Source of the DNA: Pelagadaptatus aseana
Lineage (GTDB): Bacteria > Pseudomonadota > Gammaproteobacteria > Pseudomonadales > Cellvibrionaceae
Length of the DNA stretch: 64,000 bases
Assembly (NCBI GenBank): GCA_040365065.1
Contig: BAABNI010000005.1
Location: forward strand, 186,001-250,000
Reading direction: 5' to 3'
Position 1 is the stretch's first letter; every line of letters begins with the position of its first letter. Below, one piece after another: positions 52,931 to 61,277 of this stretch. The translations under genes were made by a program, and so were the position numbers. The notes below the pieces were generated by a model. The model saw nothing but the letters and a program-made list of their open reading frames with translations, was not told where the DNA came from and searched no databases.

Positions 52931-54345
52931 GTCTGGTTAACGACATGCTGAAGGATCTGGATGCCCAGCAGCAGGAGCGTGTGGGTGATGAGGATCTGGC
53001 TCTGACCGAGGCGCTGCCAAATGATGACAAACTTGGTCAGCCGGACAAAAATCCCGCGCAGTTCTGGTCGGTAGTCAGTGGCTTTCTGATCTTCTTTGTT
53101 ATCCTCGGAGGCTATTTTTATTGGCAATTTGTGCCGCAAGAGGTTGAAGAAGTTGTTGTTGAAGAGAAGCCCAGCTTTGATGAGGTGCTGTTAAGTTCCG
53201 ATGTGATTGCGGTGCTGGACAAAGAGGTTGACGAGATTACTGATGCCGACGCGGTGTTTGACAGTGACCTTGTCAGTGAAAGCCGGCGTAAACAGAATCA
53301 GGTGGTTGAACTGATTGAGGTGCCGGAACAGCCAGTGGTTACGGCCAATGTGGAAAACCACATACAGTCCCTGCTCGATGCCGGTGACAAAGCTTTCAAG
53401 GCCGACCGGTTGCGCACTCCCAAAGACGACAACGCCTATGATCGTTACACCGCGGTACTGTCTCTGCAGCCGGATAATCCCGGAGCTCAACAAGGCATTG
53501 AGAAAATTCAGCAGCGCTATCTGGGTTTTATCAAAAGCGTGATTGCCAAAGGGCAGTATTACAAGGTGCCTGATCTGGTGAAAAAAGCCAGAGAAGTGGG
53601 TGCCTCTCAGGCTGATATCGATGACATGCTGAATCAACTGCCCAGTCAAAAAAGTCAGCCGGCCAAGGATGTGATCAAGCACCTGGAAGAGAAAAAAGTT
53701 GCCGGAGGCCAGCTGGCCAATGATGCCTCAGGAACAGCGGTTATTGTGGAAAAGAGTTTCAGCAGTCGCGATCTGGAACTGGCTCAGGAAGCGGCTCGCA
53801 ATATGGACAAGGGGCGTTTGCTGCAGGCGGAAAAACAATTGTCGGACTTTGTCAGCCAGAACCCGCAATCGGTATTCGCCTATCAGAAACTGTTTGATCT
53901 GTTGCTGTCTCAGGGAAGGGTGCAAGAAGCGGAAGCCATGGTTGATCAGGGCACTCATCTGCCCGGAGAACTGTTTTCCTATATGGTGGCTCAGGTACTG
54001 ACTCGCCGCGGCGATCTCGAAGGTGGCTTGCGCGCGTTGGAATCTCATTCCCCGAGCATGGAAAAACTGCCCGGTTATTACGCGTTAAAGGCCGGGTTGT
54101 TGCATAAGCTGGAGAAAAACAAGGAGGCGATAGCGCTGTATCAGAGGCTGATCGCTCAGGACTCCCAGAATCCCGGTTACTGGCTTGGGCTGGCGGTATC
54201 CATGGATGCGATTTCCGCCGCACAGACGCTATCGGTATTTGAGCAGGTTTACAAAATTGCTCCTGATAATGCCCCCTACCTGAATTACGTACAGCAGCGT
54301 ATTCAGGCTCTGGATCCCAACACTTCCGCAGGTACTGATTCATGA
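52927..54345 (+). CDS. mshN: MSHA biogenesis protein MshN (TPR)
   Basis: Protein of 472 residues starting with GTG (GTGA overlap with the mshM stop); this gives SLVNDMLKDLDAQQQE, the family start. One membrane helix lies near 38-62 (FWSVVSGFLIFFVILGGYFYW), then an acidic linker and tetratricopeptide-type repeats in the periplasm (ARNMDKGRLLQAEKQLSDFVSQNPQSVFAYQKLFDLLL, then YALKAGLLHKLEKNKEAIALYQRLIAQDSQNPGYWLGLA). Probably a scaffold for pilus assembly. The stop overlaps mshE by four bases. Confidence 0.88.
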   Translation: MSLVNDMLKDLDAQQQERVGDEDLALTEALPNDDKLGQPDKNPAQFWSVVSGFLIFFVILGGYFYWQFVPQEVEEVVVEEKPSFDEVLLSSDVIAVLDKEVDEITDADAVFDSDLVSESRRKQNQVVELIEVPEQPVVTANVENHIQSLLDAGDKAFKADRLRTPKDDNAYDRYTAVLSLQPDNPGAQQGIEKIQQRYLGFIKSVIAKGQYYKVPDLVKKAREVGASQADIDDMLNQLPSQKSQPAKDVIKHLEEKKVAGGQLANDASGTAVIVEKSFSSRDLELAQEAARNMDKGRLLQAEKQLSDFVSQNPQSVFAYQKLFDLLLSQGRVQEAEAMVDQGTHLPGELFSYMVAQVLTRRGDLEGGLRALESHSPSMEKLPGYYALKAGLLHKLEKNKEAIALYQRLIAQDSQNPGYWLGLAVSMDAISAAQTLSVFEQVYKIAPDNAPYLNYVQQRIQALDPNTSAGTDS

Positions 54346-56072
54346 ACACAGCACAGCCACAACGCATTCGCCTCGGTGATCTGCTGGTTGCCCAGCAGTT
54401 GATCACCCCGGATCAGCTGGATGCTGCTCTGCAGGAACAAAAAGTCACCGGGCTGAAATTGGGACGCACCCTGATTGAAATGGGGTTTGTGGATGAGAAC
54501 ACTCTGCTGGGGCTGCTGTCACGGCAGTTGAACTACCCGTTTGTAGAGCTCAAACACTTTCACTTCGATCGCGAGCTGGTGCAGCGACTGCCCGAGACGG
54601 TGGCACGACGCTATCGGGTCATGGTGCTGAAAGAAGATGATGATGGTATCCAGTTGGGTATGGGTGATCCCACCGATATTTTCTGTCTGGACGATATTGC
54701 CAAGTATTTTGACAAACCGCTGAAGCCAGCGGTGGTTCGCGAATCAGAACTGCTGGATATTCTCGATATCGGCTACAGCCACACGGACGAAATTGCGTCA
54801 CTGGCTGAAGAGCTGCACGACGAGCTGGAAGAAGACAGTCTCGATCTCACGGATATTGTTGAAGATGCCACCGCAACCGATGCCCCGGTGGTGCGGCTGC
54901 TGCAGAAAATTTTTGAAGACGCCATCAACGCCAAGGCGTCGGATATCCACATTGAACCCGATGAAACGGTGCTGCGAATTCGCGAGCGGATCGATGGTGT
55001 GCTGACCGAACAGGTGATGAACGAGCAGCGAATTGCCGCGGCGCTGGTGGTGCGTTTGAAGTTGATGTCCGGGTTGGATATTTCGGAGAAACGTCTGCCG
55101 CAAGATGGCCGCTTTAATCTGAAAGTGAAGCATCACAACATCGATGTGCGTATCTCAACCATGCCGGTGCAGTTCGGCGAGTCGGTGGTCATGCGTCTGC
55201 TGGACCACACTCAGGGGGTGTTGCCGTTGGAGAAAGTGGGGATGCCCGATTACTACATCCGACGTTTCCGCAATCTGATTCACCGGCCGCACGGTCTGGT
55301 GTTGGTGACAGGACCTACGGGTAGCGGTAAAACCACGACACTCTATGGTGCCCTGTCAGAATTGAATACCCCCGAGAAAAAAATCATCACGGCGGAAGAT
55401 CCGGTGGAATACCGGCTGCCGCGGATCAGTCAGGTCCAGGTGAATGAGAAAATCGGGCTGGACTTTGCCACAGTTCTGAAAGCGACACTGCGTCAGGATC
55501 CGGATGTGCTGTTGGTGGGGGAGATTCGGGATTCCGATTCAGCGGAAATCGCCCTGCGTGCAGCGATGACCGGTCACATGGTGTTATCAACCTTGCACAC
55601 CAACGATGCGGTGACTTCGGCACTGCGTCTGGTGGATATGGATGTCGATCCCTATCTGGTGGCCGCCTCCCTGAAAGCAATTATTGCTCAGCGTCTGGTG
55701 CGCAGGGTATGTGAAAGTTGCGCCAAACCCTACACACCCAATGCGGGCGAGGCGCAGTTGTTGCGTCAGGTTCCTCAGGAGCAGTGGGTCAATCTGAAAA
55801 AGGGCAGTGGTTGTCCCCATTGTTTTAATTCCGGTTATCGCGGTCGTATCGGTGTGTTCGAATTATTGGAAATCAATCGTCCAATGGCCGATGCCTTGCG
55901 TGATAACGACGTTAAAGCCTTTAATGCTGCCGCACTGGCAAGCAAGGATTATCGCCCATTGAGCAACAGTGCCCTGGACTTTGCCCTCAAAGGGGTGACC
56001 ACGCTGGAAGAAGTGCTGCGGGTGTCTGCGCAGGTAGAAGACGAATCACTGAGCGAGCTGACTGATGGCTAA
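54342..56072 (+). CDS. mshE: MSHA extension ATPase MshE with c-di-GMP-binding domain
   Basis: Hexameric assembly ATPase of 576 residues. The N-terminus carries the two MshEN c-di-GMP-binding motifs: RLGDLLVAQQLITPDQLDAA (residues 8-27) and LGRTLIEMGFVDENTLLGLL (about 39-58), with the conserved Arg-Leu-Gly and Gln residues. The catalytic domain has Walker A TGPTGSGKTTTLYG (about 322-335), Asp box ITAEDPVEY, Walker B LLVGEIRDSDSAEI and His box GHMVLSTLHTNDA. A zinc-type tetracysteine (CESCAKPY, GCPHCFNSGY) follows. c-di-GMP binding drives MSHA pilus extension in Vibrio, so this pilus is probably under the same control. Overlaps mshG by eight bases. Confidence 0.95.
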   Translation: MNTAQPQRIRLGDLLVAQQLITPDQLDAALQEQKVTGLKLGRTLIEMGFVDENTLLGLLSRQLNYPFVELKHFHFDRELVQRLPETVARRYRVMVLKEDDDGIQLGMGDPTDIFCLDDIAKYFDKPLKPAVVRESELLDILDIGYSHTDEIASLAEELHDELEEDSLDLTDIVEDATATDAPVVRLLQKIFEDAINAKASDIHIEPDETVLRIRERIDGVLTEQVMNEQRIAAALVVRLKLMSGLDISEKRLPQDGRFNLKVKHHNIDVRISTMPVQFGESVVMRLLDHTQGVLPLEKVGMPDYYIRRFRNLIHRPHGLVLVTGPTGSGKTTTLYGALSELNTPEKKIITAEDPVEYRLPRISQVQVNEKIGLDFATVLKATLRQDPDVLLVGEIRDSDSAEIALRAAMTGHMVLSTLHTNDAVTSALRLVDMDVDPYLVAASLKAIIAQRLVRRVCESCAKPYTPNAGEAQLLRQVPQEQWVNLKKGSGCPHCFNSGYRGRIGVFELLEINRPMADALRDNDVKAFNAAALASKDYRPLSNSALDFALKGVTTLEEVLRVSAQVEDESLSELTDG

Positions 56073-57285
56073 TTTTCAGTATCAGGGGCGCGATGCCGAG
56101 GGGAAATCGGTAGCGGGTATGTTGGAGGGTTCGTCCTCCGATGCGGTGGCATCACAGCTGATGGGGCGGGGTATTACGCCTGTGTCCATTGCGCCGGCCA
56201 AGGCGGGCAGTGTTGAAATTGATTTCAAAAGCTTGCTCGGGCCTGAAAAAGTTCGACCCGAAGACCTGATCATGCTGACCCGGCAATTCTATACCATCAC
56301 CAAAGCCGGTATTCCTCTGATTCGCGGGGTGCGCGGCTTGGCCGCCTCCATCAGCCATCAGCGCCTTAAAGAAGTGCTGATGGATATTGGTGATTATCTG
56401 GAAACCGGTATGCAGCTGTCGGCTGCGATGAACCGTCATCAGGATATTTTCGATACCCTCTATATCAATATGATCAAAGTGGGTGAAGACAGTGGCCAGC
56501 TCGAAGCCATCTTTGACCAGCTGAGTGAATACCTGGAGCGAGATATGGAATCGCGCAAACGGGTTAAGGCGGCCATGCGCTATCCCTCTTTTGTATTGGC
56601 AGCCTTGGCTGTGGCGATGGTGGTGGTCAATATCTTTGTGATCCCGGCCTTTGCCAAAATGTTTTCGCAGTTCGGTGCGGATTTGCCTCTGGCGACCCGG
56701 ATTCTGATTGGTACCTCCAATTTTTTCCTCAATTACTGGGGGTATCTGCTGGGTATAACCGTGGCTGCCATGGTGGCGTTTCGGCGCTATATCAAAACGG
56801 CTGATGGCAGCCAATGGTGGGGCAAGTACAAATTAAAACTGCCCATTGTAGGCGACATTCTACTGCGCGCATTGATGGCTCGTTATGCCCGTTCGTTTGG
56901 TCTGATGCTCAAATCCGGTGTGCCATTACCTCAGTCGCTGGAGTTGTGTTCACGGGCTATTGGTAACGATTATCTGGGTCATAAAATTGCTGACATCAAA
57001 CACGGCGTTGAGCGAGGTGAGTCCTTGCTGCGTACTCATAATCAAAGTGGATTATTTACCCCTCTGGTATTGCAGATGATTGCGGTGGGTGAAGAGAGTG
57101 GTCAGGTAGATACGCTGTTGGCAGAAGTGGCGGGCTTTTATGAGCGGGAAGTGGACTACGATCTGAAAACCCTGAGTGATCGCATTGAACCGATAATGAT
57201 TGTGATTATGGCGATTTTTGTGTTGATTCTGGCATTGGGCATCTTTCTGCCAATGTGGAGCATGTACGATGTGCAGGCCGCATAA
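56065..57285 (+). CDS. mshG: MSHA inner-membrane platform protein MshG (PilC/GspF)
   Basis: Polytopic inner-membrane protein of 406 residues with two GspF domains. The first (about 70-195) has LTRQFYTITKAGIPLIRGVRGLAAS and FDTLYINMIKVGEDSGQLEAIFDQLSEYLE; the second (about 270-395) has RYARSFGLMLKSGVPLPQSLELC and PLVLQMIAVGEESGQVDTLLAEVAGFYEREVDYDL. Membrane helices lie near 172-195, 215-240 and 375-400. It transmits movement from the MshE motor to pilin subunits. Overlaps mshF by 17 bases. Confidence 0.94.
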   Translation: MANFQYQGRDAEGKSVAGMLEGSSSDAVASQLMGRGITPVSIAPAKAGSVEIDFKSLLGPEKVRPEDLIMLTRQFYTITKAGIPLIRGVRGLAASISHQRLKEVLMDIGDYLETGMQLSAAMNRHQDIFDTLYINMIKVGEDSGQLEAIFDQLSEYLERDMESRKRVKAAMRYPSFVLAALAVAMVVVNIFVIPAFAKMFSQFGADLPLATRILIGTSNFFLNYWGYLLGITVAAMVAFRRYIKTADGSQWWGKYKLKLPIVGDILLRALMARYARSFGLMLKSGVPLPQSLELCSRAIGNDYLGHKIADIKHGVERGESLLRTHNQSGLFTPLVLQMIAVGEESGQVDTLLAEVAGFYEREVDYDLKTLSDRIEPIMIVIMAIFVLILALGIFLPMWSMYDVQAA

Positions 57286-57784
57286 GAAATCCTGTAATCA
57301 GGGCGGGTTTACCCTGATTGAACTGATTATTGTGGTCTGCATGATTGCGGTATTGATGGTTGTCTCTCTCAAGTATTACCAGAATGTGATGGACCGTGCC
57401 CAGAGAACCGGTATGCAAATGCTGTCCAGTCGATTTGATTCCACCATGACTGTGCTGCACATGAAGTGGAAGTTTGCCAGCATGCCCAGCGAACTGATCA
57501 GCGAAGAAACGGTCTATCAGATGAATGACAGAGGTTGGCCGGTGGGGGCCAGGGCAGACTTTATTGAGGCGGGTCAGAAAGATTGTCAGCAGTTATGGCA
57601 GGCGGTGTTTAAAAATCCGGGAAAGTTGCTGGATTTTTTGCCGAAAGATGACGCGGGTATGCAATTTTGGATGTCGTACCCGGAAAAGGGAGTCTGTAGG
57701 TATCAGATGGTTACTGCGGAATCACAACGCTACTATTTTGATTACAATTCTTTAAGTGGTTCTGTAAAAGTTACTCTTAACTAG
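57269..57784 (+). CDS. mshF: MSHA pilin-like protein MshF
   Basis: Protein of 171 residues with a 13-residue leader (MCRPHKKSCNQG, then G) and the prepilin N-terminus GFTLIELIIVVCMIAVLMVV, so it is a likely minor pilin or pilin-fold protein. Beyond the helix (LKYYQNVMDRAQRTGMQMLSSRF) it has a soluble domain that ends YYFDYNSLSGSVKVTL, as in MshF. After the stop there is a 143-base gap before mshB that contains an inverted repeat. Confidence 0.85.
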   Translation: MCRPHKKSCNQGGFTLIELIIVVCMIAVLMVVSLKYYQNVMDRAQRTGMQMLSSRFDSTMTVLHMKWKFASMPSELISEETVYQMNDRGWPVGARADFIEAGQKDCQQLWQAVFKNPGKLLDFLPKDDAGMQFWMSYPEKGVCRYQMVTAESQRYYFDYNSLSGSVKVTLN

Positions 57785-57824
57785 TTGGTATATAAGGAAA
57801 AACCGACTAAACTTAATAAATTAA

Positions 57825-57848
57825 GCGCCAGTGGTGGCAAGTTGGCGC
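57825..57848. other. Hairpin between mshF and mshB
   Basis: Arms GCGCCA (57825-57830) and TGGCGC (57843-57848) with a 12-base loop. No T run follows, so it is not a standard terminator. It may mark a processing or stabilising site that lets pilin mRNA be more abundant than the upstream part. A second promoter in this 143-base gap is possible but not shown. Confidence 0.35.
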
Positions 57849-57927
57849 AGGGCAGGAAGCTCGAATCAGGGATGTTAATAATTGTTGGAACAATAAAGCC
57901 AGATTAAATACGGGCAGGTATAGAATT

Positions 57928-58398
57928 ATGAAAAAACAAACGGGTTTTACCCTGATTGAACTAGTGGTTGTTATTGTTATTCTCGGTGTGCTGGCGGCCA
58001 TTGCGATTCCAAGACTGATCACTATCGAGCGAGAGTCCCGCATTGCGGTATTGGATGCTTCGCGTTCAGCATTGCGCTCTGCAACTACCATGGTCTATGC
58101 GACACAGGCCACCAATGGTTTGTTTGGCGCCAATGATCCGGCGGATGTCGATGGCGATGGTGCGGCGGATATCAATACTCGCGGAGGTTACCCCCGTGCA
58201 ACGGAAGCCAATCTGGTGCCTTTGTTTGAAGATCTGTCCGATCGTTACACCTTTAATGGTGGTGGTAACGGTGATGCGGCAACCATTGAAATGCGCTTGG
58301 ATGGCATTGATGAATGTGAAGTTCGTTACACCGCTGCGGACATCAGTGGCGGCGGTCGTGTCGCAGCTTTTACTGCTATTGAAGATTCCGGTTGTTAA
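57928..58398 (+). CDS. mshB: MSHA pilin-like protein MshB
   Basis: Prepilin of 156 residues with the short leader MKKQTG and the typical helix FTLIELVVVIVILGVLAAIAIPRLI; prepilin peptidase would cut after Gly6. The soluble part has the DVDGDGAADINTRGGYP segment, an acidic loop that could bind calcium, and two cysteines (DECEVRY, DSGC) that could form the C-terminal disulfide. Its place before the next pilin gene is the Vibrio mshB-mshA order; the assignment between MshB and MshA is by position. Confidence 0.8.
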   Translation: MKKQTGFTLIELVVVIVILGVLAAIAIPRLITIERESRIAVLDASRSALRSATTMVYATQATNGLFGANDPADVDGDGAADINTRGGYPRATEANLVPLFEDLSDRYTFNGGGNGDAATIEMRLDGIDECEVRYTAADISGGGRVAAFTAIEDSGC

Positions 58399-58442
58399 GA
58401 CCCGCAAATTTAAATCCTGAAAGATTGTAAGAGGTAAGAAAT

Positions 58443-58916
58443 ATGAAAATGCGCAACAGCGGTTTTACGCTGATCGAATTGATTGCGGTGATTGTGATTC
58501 TGGGTATTCTGGCTGCTACGGCTATCCCCAGATTTATTGATATTCAGGACAGTGCCCGAGGCGCTCGCTCTGCGGCATTGGCGGGTTCTTTGGGGTCTGC
58601 CATTTCTCTGAACTACGCTGCCGGTTTGGCGGTGAACGCTGGTCTGACGGCTTCTGACAAATTGACCGTTACTGATGTGACAACCGATGTCAGCCAGTTA
58701 ACTCAGTTATTGGATGTTTCCAGCAGTGTATCGCTGGTGGATTCCTGTGCGGCCACGCCTGTTGATCAAACCTACACGGCCACTTGTGGCAGCTGGACAA
58801 CCACTGAAGGTGCTGATAATGGCAACACCGACCTTGGTGACACCACGACCTGTACCGTTGCCGATTGTGTATTGACCTCGGCAACCGGAACTTTCACGGT
58901 TCACTACGTGCCCTGA
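58443..58916 (+). CDS. mshA: MSHA major pilin-like protein MshA
   Basis: Prepilin of 157 residues with leader MKMRNSG and helix FTLIELIAVIVILGILAATAIPRFIDIQDSARGARSAALAG, which is more MshA-like than the previous pilin. Four cysteines (DSCAATP, ATCGSW, TTCTVADC) allow two disulfides. Ser/Thr-rich and acidic surface, common in exposed pilins. A good site (AAGAGG) precedes the ATG. Likely the main structural subunit of the MSHA pilus; the assignment rests on gene order and helix. Confidence 0.8.
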   Translation: MKMRNSGFTLIELIAVIVILGILAATAIPRFIDIQDSARGARSAALAGSLGSAISLNYAAGLAVNAGLTASDKLTVTDVTTDVSQLTQLLDVSSSVSLVDSCAATPVDQTYTATCGSWTTTEGADNGNTDLGDTTTCTVADCVLTSATGTFTVHYVP

Positions 58917-58935
58917 TTTATTTTTTCCAAGCAAC

Positions 58936-59355
58936 GTGCAAAGGGATTCGGGCTTTACGTTATTAGAGTTATTAGCGGTTATTGTCATTCTGGGTGTACT
59001 AGCCGCGACCGCTTTCTCTCGTTTTAATTATTCCTTTGCCGACCTTCAGCGAAGCCGCGACGATACCGTCGCGGCTTTGTTTTTTGCGCAGCAGGTGGCC
59101 ATGGCTCGCGACAGCTCCACCAATGCGGTTCGCTTTGTGTCTACGGCCAATTCAATCAGCGTTACTGAAAATGGCTCCGCCCTCACCAATGGCAATATCC
59201 AATATCCTCTGAGCCTGCCTGCCGGAGTTACGGTAACCGCTGCCACACTGGATTTTGATAAGTTGGGGCGCATTGCGGCTGCGACAACTTTGGCGATTAC
59301 CTCCGGCTCTGATTCAGTCAATGTCACTATCAGTGAGAGCGGTTATGCGCGTTAA
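58936..59355 (+). CDS. mshC: MSHA pilin-like protein MshC
   Basis: Minor pilin of 139 residues starting with GTG (MQRDSG), then FTLLELLAVIVILGVLAATAFSRFNYSF. The Thr/Ser-rich soluble domain is short and beta-rich (SISVTENGSALTNGNIQYPLSLPAGVTV), similar to GspH-type pilins. It starts 19 bases after mshA and overlaps mshD by 11 bases. Probably part of the pilus tip complex with MshD and MshO. Confidence 0.86.
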   Translation: MQRDSGFTLLELLAVIVILGVLAATAFSRFNYSFADLQRSRDDTVAALFFAQQVAMARDSSTNAVRFVSTANSISVTENGSALTNGNIQYPLSLPAGVTVTAATLDFDKLGRIAAATTLAITSGSDSVNVTISESGYAR

Positions 59356-59818
59356 GACTTGTCAGGGCTTTACGTTAATCGAACTGGTCGCCTTTATTGT
59401 GATCGTCAGTGTGGCGTTGGTGGCACTGGTCAGTGTGTTTTCCCGTGCAACTCAGGACAGTGTTGACCCCTTGATTCAGATCCGCGCGCTGGAATGCGCC
59501 CAGGCCAAAATGGATGAGGTACTGGCGCGCAAATTTGATGAAAATACCCCCACCGGTGGCGTGCCCGCATGCGATACGTTTGATGCAGGTACCAACAGCT
59601 GTGCTGGTATTCTGGCCGATACGGATCTCGATGATGTTGGTGATTACAACGGCCACACCGATACATCCAAAGATCGCTGTAGTATTTCAGTGACTGTTAC
59701 CGAGGCCGGTACGGATTTGGGGTTGGCCAGTGATGCCGAAGCACGCCGCATTGATGTAACGGCCAACAGCGATGGCGGCGGTCAGGCGATTTTGTCGGCT
59801 TACAAGGTGAATTTCTGA
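59345..59818 (+). CDS. mshD: MSHA minor pilin MshD
   Basis: Minor pilin of 157 residues from the ATG at 59345 (MRVKTCQG, then FTLIELVAFIVIVSVALVALVSVF); the open frame reaches back to 59255 inside mshC without value. The soluble domain contains ALECAQAKMDEVLARKFDENTP, and cysteines at PACDTF and NSCAG, as in MshD/GspI-like pilins. Its stop shares a base with the start of mshO (TGATG). Confidence 0.88.
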   Translation: MRVKTCQGFTLIELVAFIVIVSVALVALVSVFSRATQDSVDPLIQIRALECAQAKMDEVLARKFDENTPTGGVPACDTFDAGTNSCAGILADTDLDDVGDYNGHTDTSKDRCSISVTVTEAGTDLGLASDAEARRIDVTANSDGGGQAILSAYKVNF

Positions 59819-60711
59819 TGGCTGCTTTAGACGTCATCCCACACCTCAATCCCTCGACCACTTCTGGTGTCATCCGGAACTCCGCTGTCATCCCGAACGA
59901 ATGTGAGGGATCCAATGACAGAATTCAGCAACAGTTTTATCAAAAGCAATCAGGCCTTACCCTGGTGGAATTAATCGCCGTGATTATTGTACTGGCGATT
60001 GTCGGCACCATCGGCTTTGGCTTTGTAGGCAACACCATGGAAACCTACGCATCAACGATCGAGCGTGGCAAGTTAGTGGCCAAAGGCCGCGCAGCGCTGG
60101 AGCGTATGGCGCGGCAGTTGCGCGGTGCCGCGCCAAACAGCATTCGAATCACCGGCAATTGTGTGGAGTTTTTACCGGTAGCCGGTGGCGGTAATTACAT
60201 CGGCGATGTCCCCGATACGGCCAATGGTGCCGCGCCCTCAGGTTCTGCGGTAACCACGCCGATTGCAACCGCTCCGCATGCTGTCAGCTTGTGGACTGCA
60301 CGCTATGTGGTCATTGGTGCACTGGATGAAGCGGAGCTCTATGATACTCAGGTATCTCTGGCCGATTTGGCCGGACGCACCGCCACCAGTCTGACGCTAA
60401 CCGCAGACAAACAGTGGCTGCGTAATTCGCTTAATCGACGTTTTTATCTGGTGGATAACCCTCAGGCGTTTTGTGTGACTGCTGGAAGCTTGAGGTTTCA
60501 TGCCAGTGGTTATGCAACGCCTTCTACATCAACCGGTACGCCGGCAGGTGCTGGCGATTTAATGGCGGGTGGGGTCAGTGTGGCCGCGCCCTTTGTGCTG
60601 TCACCGGGAACTGAAGATCGCAATGCCACCTTGAGTATGTCACTGCAGTTCAGTGAAGGCGGTGAAGGCATTGTGTTAAATCAGGAGGTATTGATTCGCA
60701 ATGTGCCCTGA
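59818..60711 (+). CDS. mshO: MSHA minor pilin MshO with 46-residue leader from a repeat
   Basis: Minor pilin of 297 residues. The prepilin helix LTLVELIAVIIVLAIVGTIGFGFVG follows Gly46, so the leader is 46 residues long instead of the usual 6-15. Residues 6-33 are the translation of the GTCATCCC-type repeat (AVIPNECEGS is its usual translated form). No in-frame ATG, GTG or TTG closer to the helix exists, and the start is coupled to the mshD stop by TGATG, so the long leader is probably real. The soluble part has two cysteines (NCVEFL, AFCVTAG) and the GspJ-like ERMARQLRGAAPNSIRI segment. Confidence 0.88.
   Translation: MAALDVIPHLNPSTTSGVIRNSAVIPNECEGSNDRIQQQFYQKQSGLTLVELIAVIIVLAIVGTIGFGFVGNTMETYASTIERGKLVAKGRAALERMARQLRGAAPNSIRITGNCVEFLPVAGGGNYIGDVPDTANGAAPSGSAVTTPIATAPHAVSLWTARYVVIGALDEAELYDTQVSLADLAGRTATSLTLTADKQWLRNSLNRRFYLVDNPQAFCVTAGSLRFHASGYATPSTSTGTPAGAGDLMAGGVSVAAPFVLSPGTEDRNATLSMSLQFSEGGEGIVLNQEVLIRNVP
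59833..59912. repeat. GTCATCCC-type repeat inside mshO
   Basis: GTCATCC occurs three times (59833, 59869, 59887), followed by CGAACGAATGTGAGGGATCC at 59893-59912, the same unit as at 33856. It occupies the leader-coding part of mshO in frame and adds about 28 residues. The element is an insertion in a gene that in other bacteria begins closer to the prepilin helix. Confidence 0.75.
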
Positions 60712-61270
60712 TTCCAAGAATAAACAATATCAGTCTGATACTGTCATCCCGAAGCGTAGCGAGGGATCTCGCGGCAGTGGATCGAGGGATCCTTCACTGT
60801 TGTTCAGGATGACAGGGGAAGCGTTCAGGATGACAGGGGAAACGCTCAGGTTTAAAAGCCAACAAGGCTTTCTGATGCCCATGGCCATTTTTATTATTCT
60901 GGTGTTGGGCGGCATGGCGTTAACCATCGCCCGCTATACCAGTCAGGCATCCACGGCGTCCTTTCAGGAAATAATGAATGTTCAGGCCTTTTATGCCGCC
61001 GAGAGTGGTGCACAATATGGCATGAACCAATTGTTTTACGATGAAACTCAAGCCATGACACAGGCTCTGGCTTTGGCTAATTGCGCAGCTCTAGTCAGCC
61101 CTCCCACATTCAGCGGTGCGGGACTGCAGAATTGCACGGCGACCGTCAGTTGTAACAGTACGCTGGTTTCTGGTGTTCGTTATTTTTCAATTGAGAGCGT
61201 AGGCCAATGCGGTGTCGGATCCCCCTATTCAGCTCTGAGAACATTGAATGTTTCGTCATTTGTTGAGTGA
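60701..61270 (+). CDS. mshP: MSHA protein MshP (PilX-like) with repeat-derived leader
   Basis: Minor pilin-like protein of 189 residues if started at ATG 60701 (11-base overlap with mshO). The helix QGFLMPMAIFIILVLGGMALT begins after Gly56. ATG 60830 would give a normal 13-residue leader (MTGETLRFKSQQG) and is preceded by AGGGGAA, so it may be the true start; both lie in or beside a GTCATCCC-type repeat. The soluble part holds FQEIMNVQAFYAAESGAQYGMNQLF, the PilX-type core, and four cysteines after it. Confidence 0.85.
   Translation: MCPDSKNKQYQSDTVIPKRSEGSRGSGSRDPSLLFRMTGEAFRMTGETLRFKSQQGFLMPMAIFIILVLGGMALTIARYTSQASTASFQEIMNVQAFYAAESGAQYGMNQLFYDETQAMTQALALANCAALVSPPTFSGAGLQNCTATVSCNSTLVSGVRYFSIESVGQCGVGSPYSALRTLNVSSFVE
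60742..60850. repeat. GTCATCCC-type repeat with 21-base tandem unit inside mshP
   Basis: TGTCATCCC (60742-60750) and CAGGATGACAGGG (from 60805) are the outer arms; AGCGAGGGATCTCG lies between. The right arm is then duplicated as a 21-base tandem unit (60805 and 60826), coding RMTGEAF and RMTGETL. Each unit carries an in-frame ATG (60809 and 60830). Confidence 0.75.
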
Positions 61271-61277
61271 TCGTTTC

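Noticed and set aside
57832..57846. Possible sigma-54 promoter (GG-N10-GC) before mshB
   Set aside because: Only the GG and GC dinucleotides fit; the rest of the -24/-12 consensus does not.
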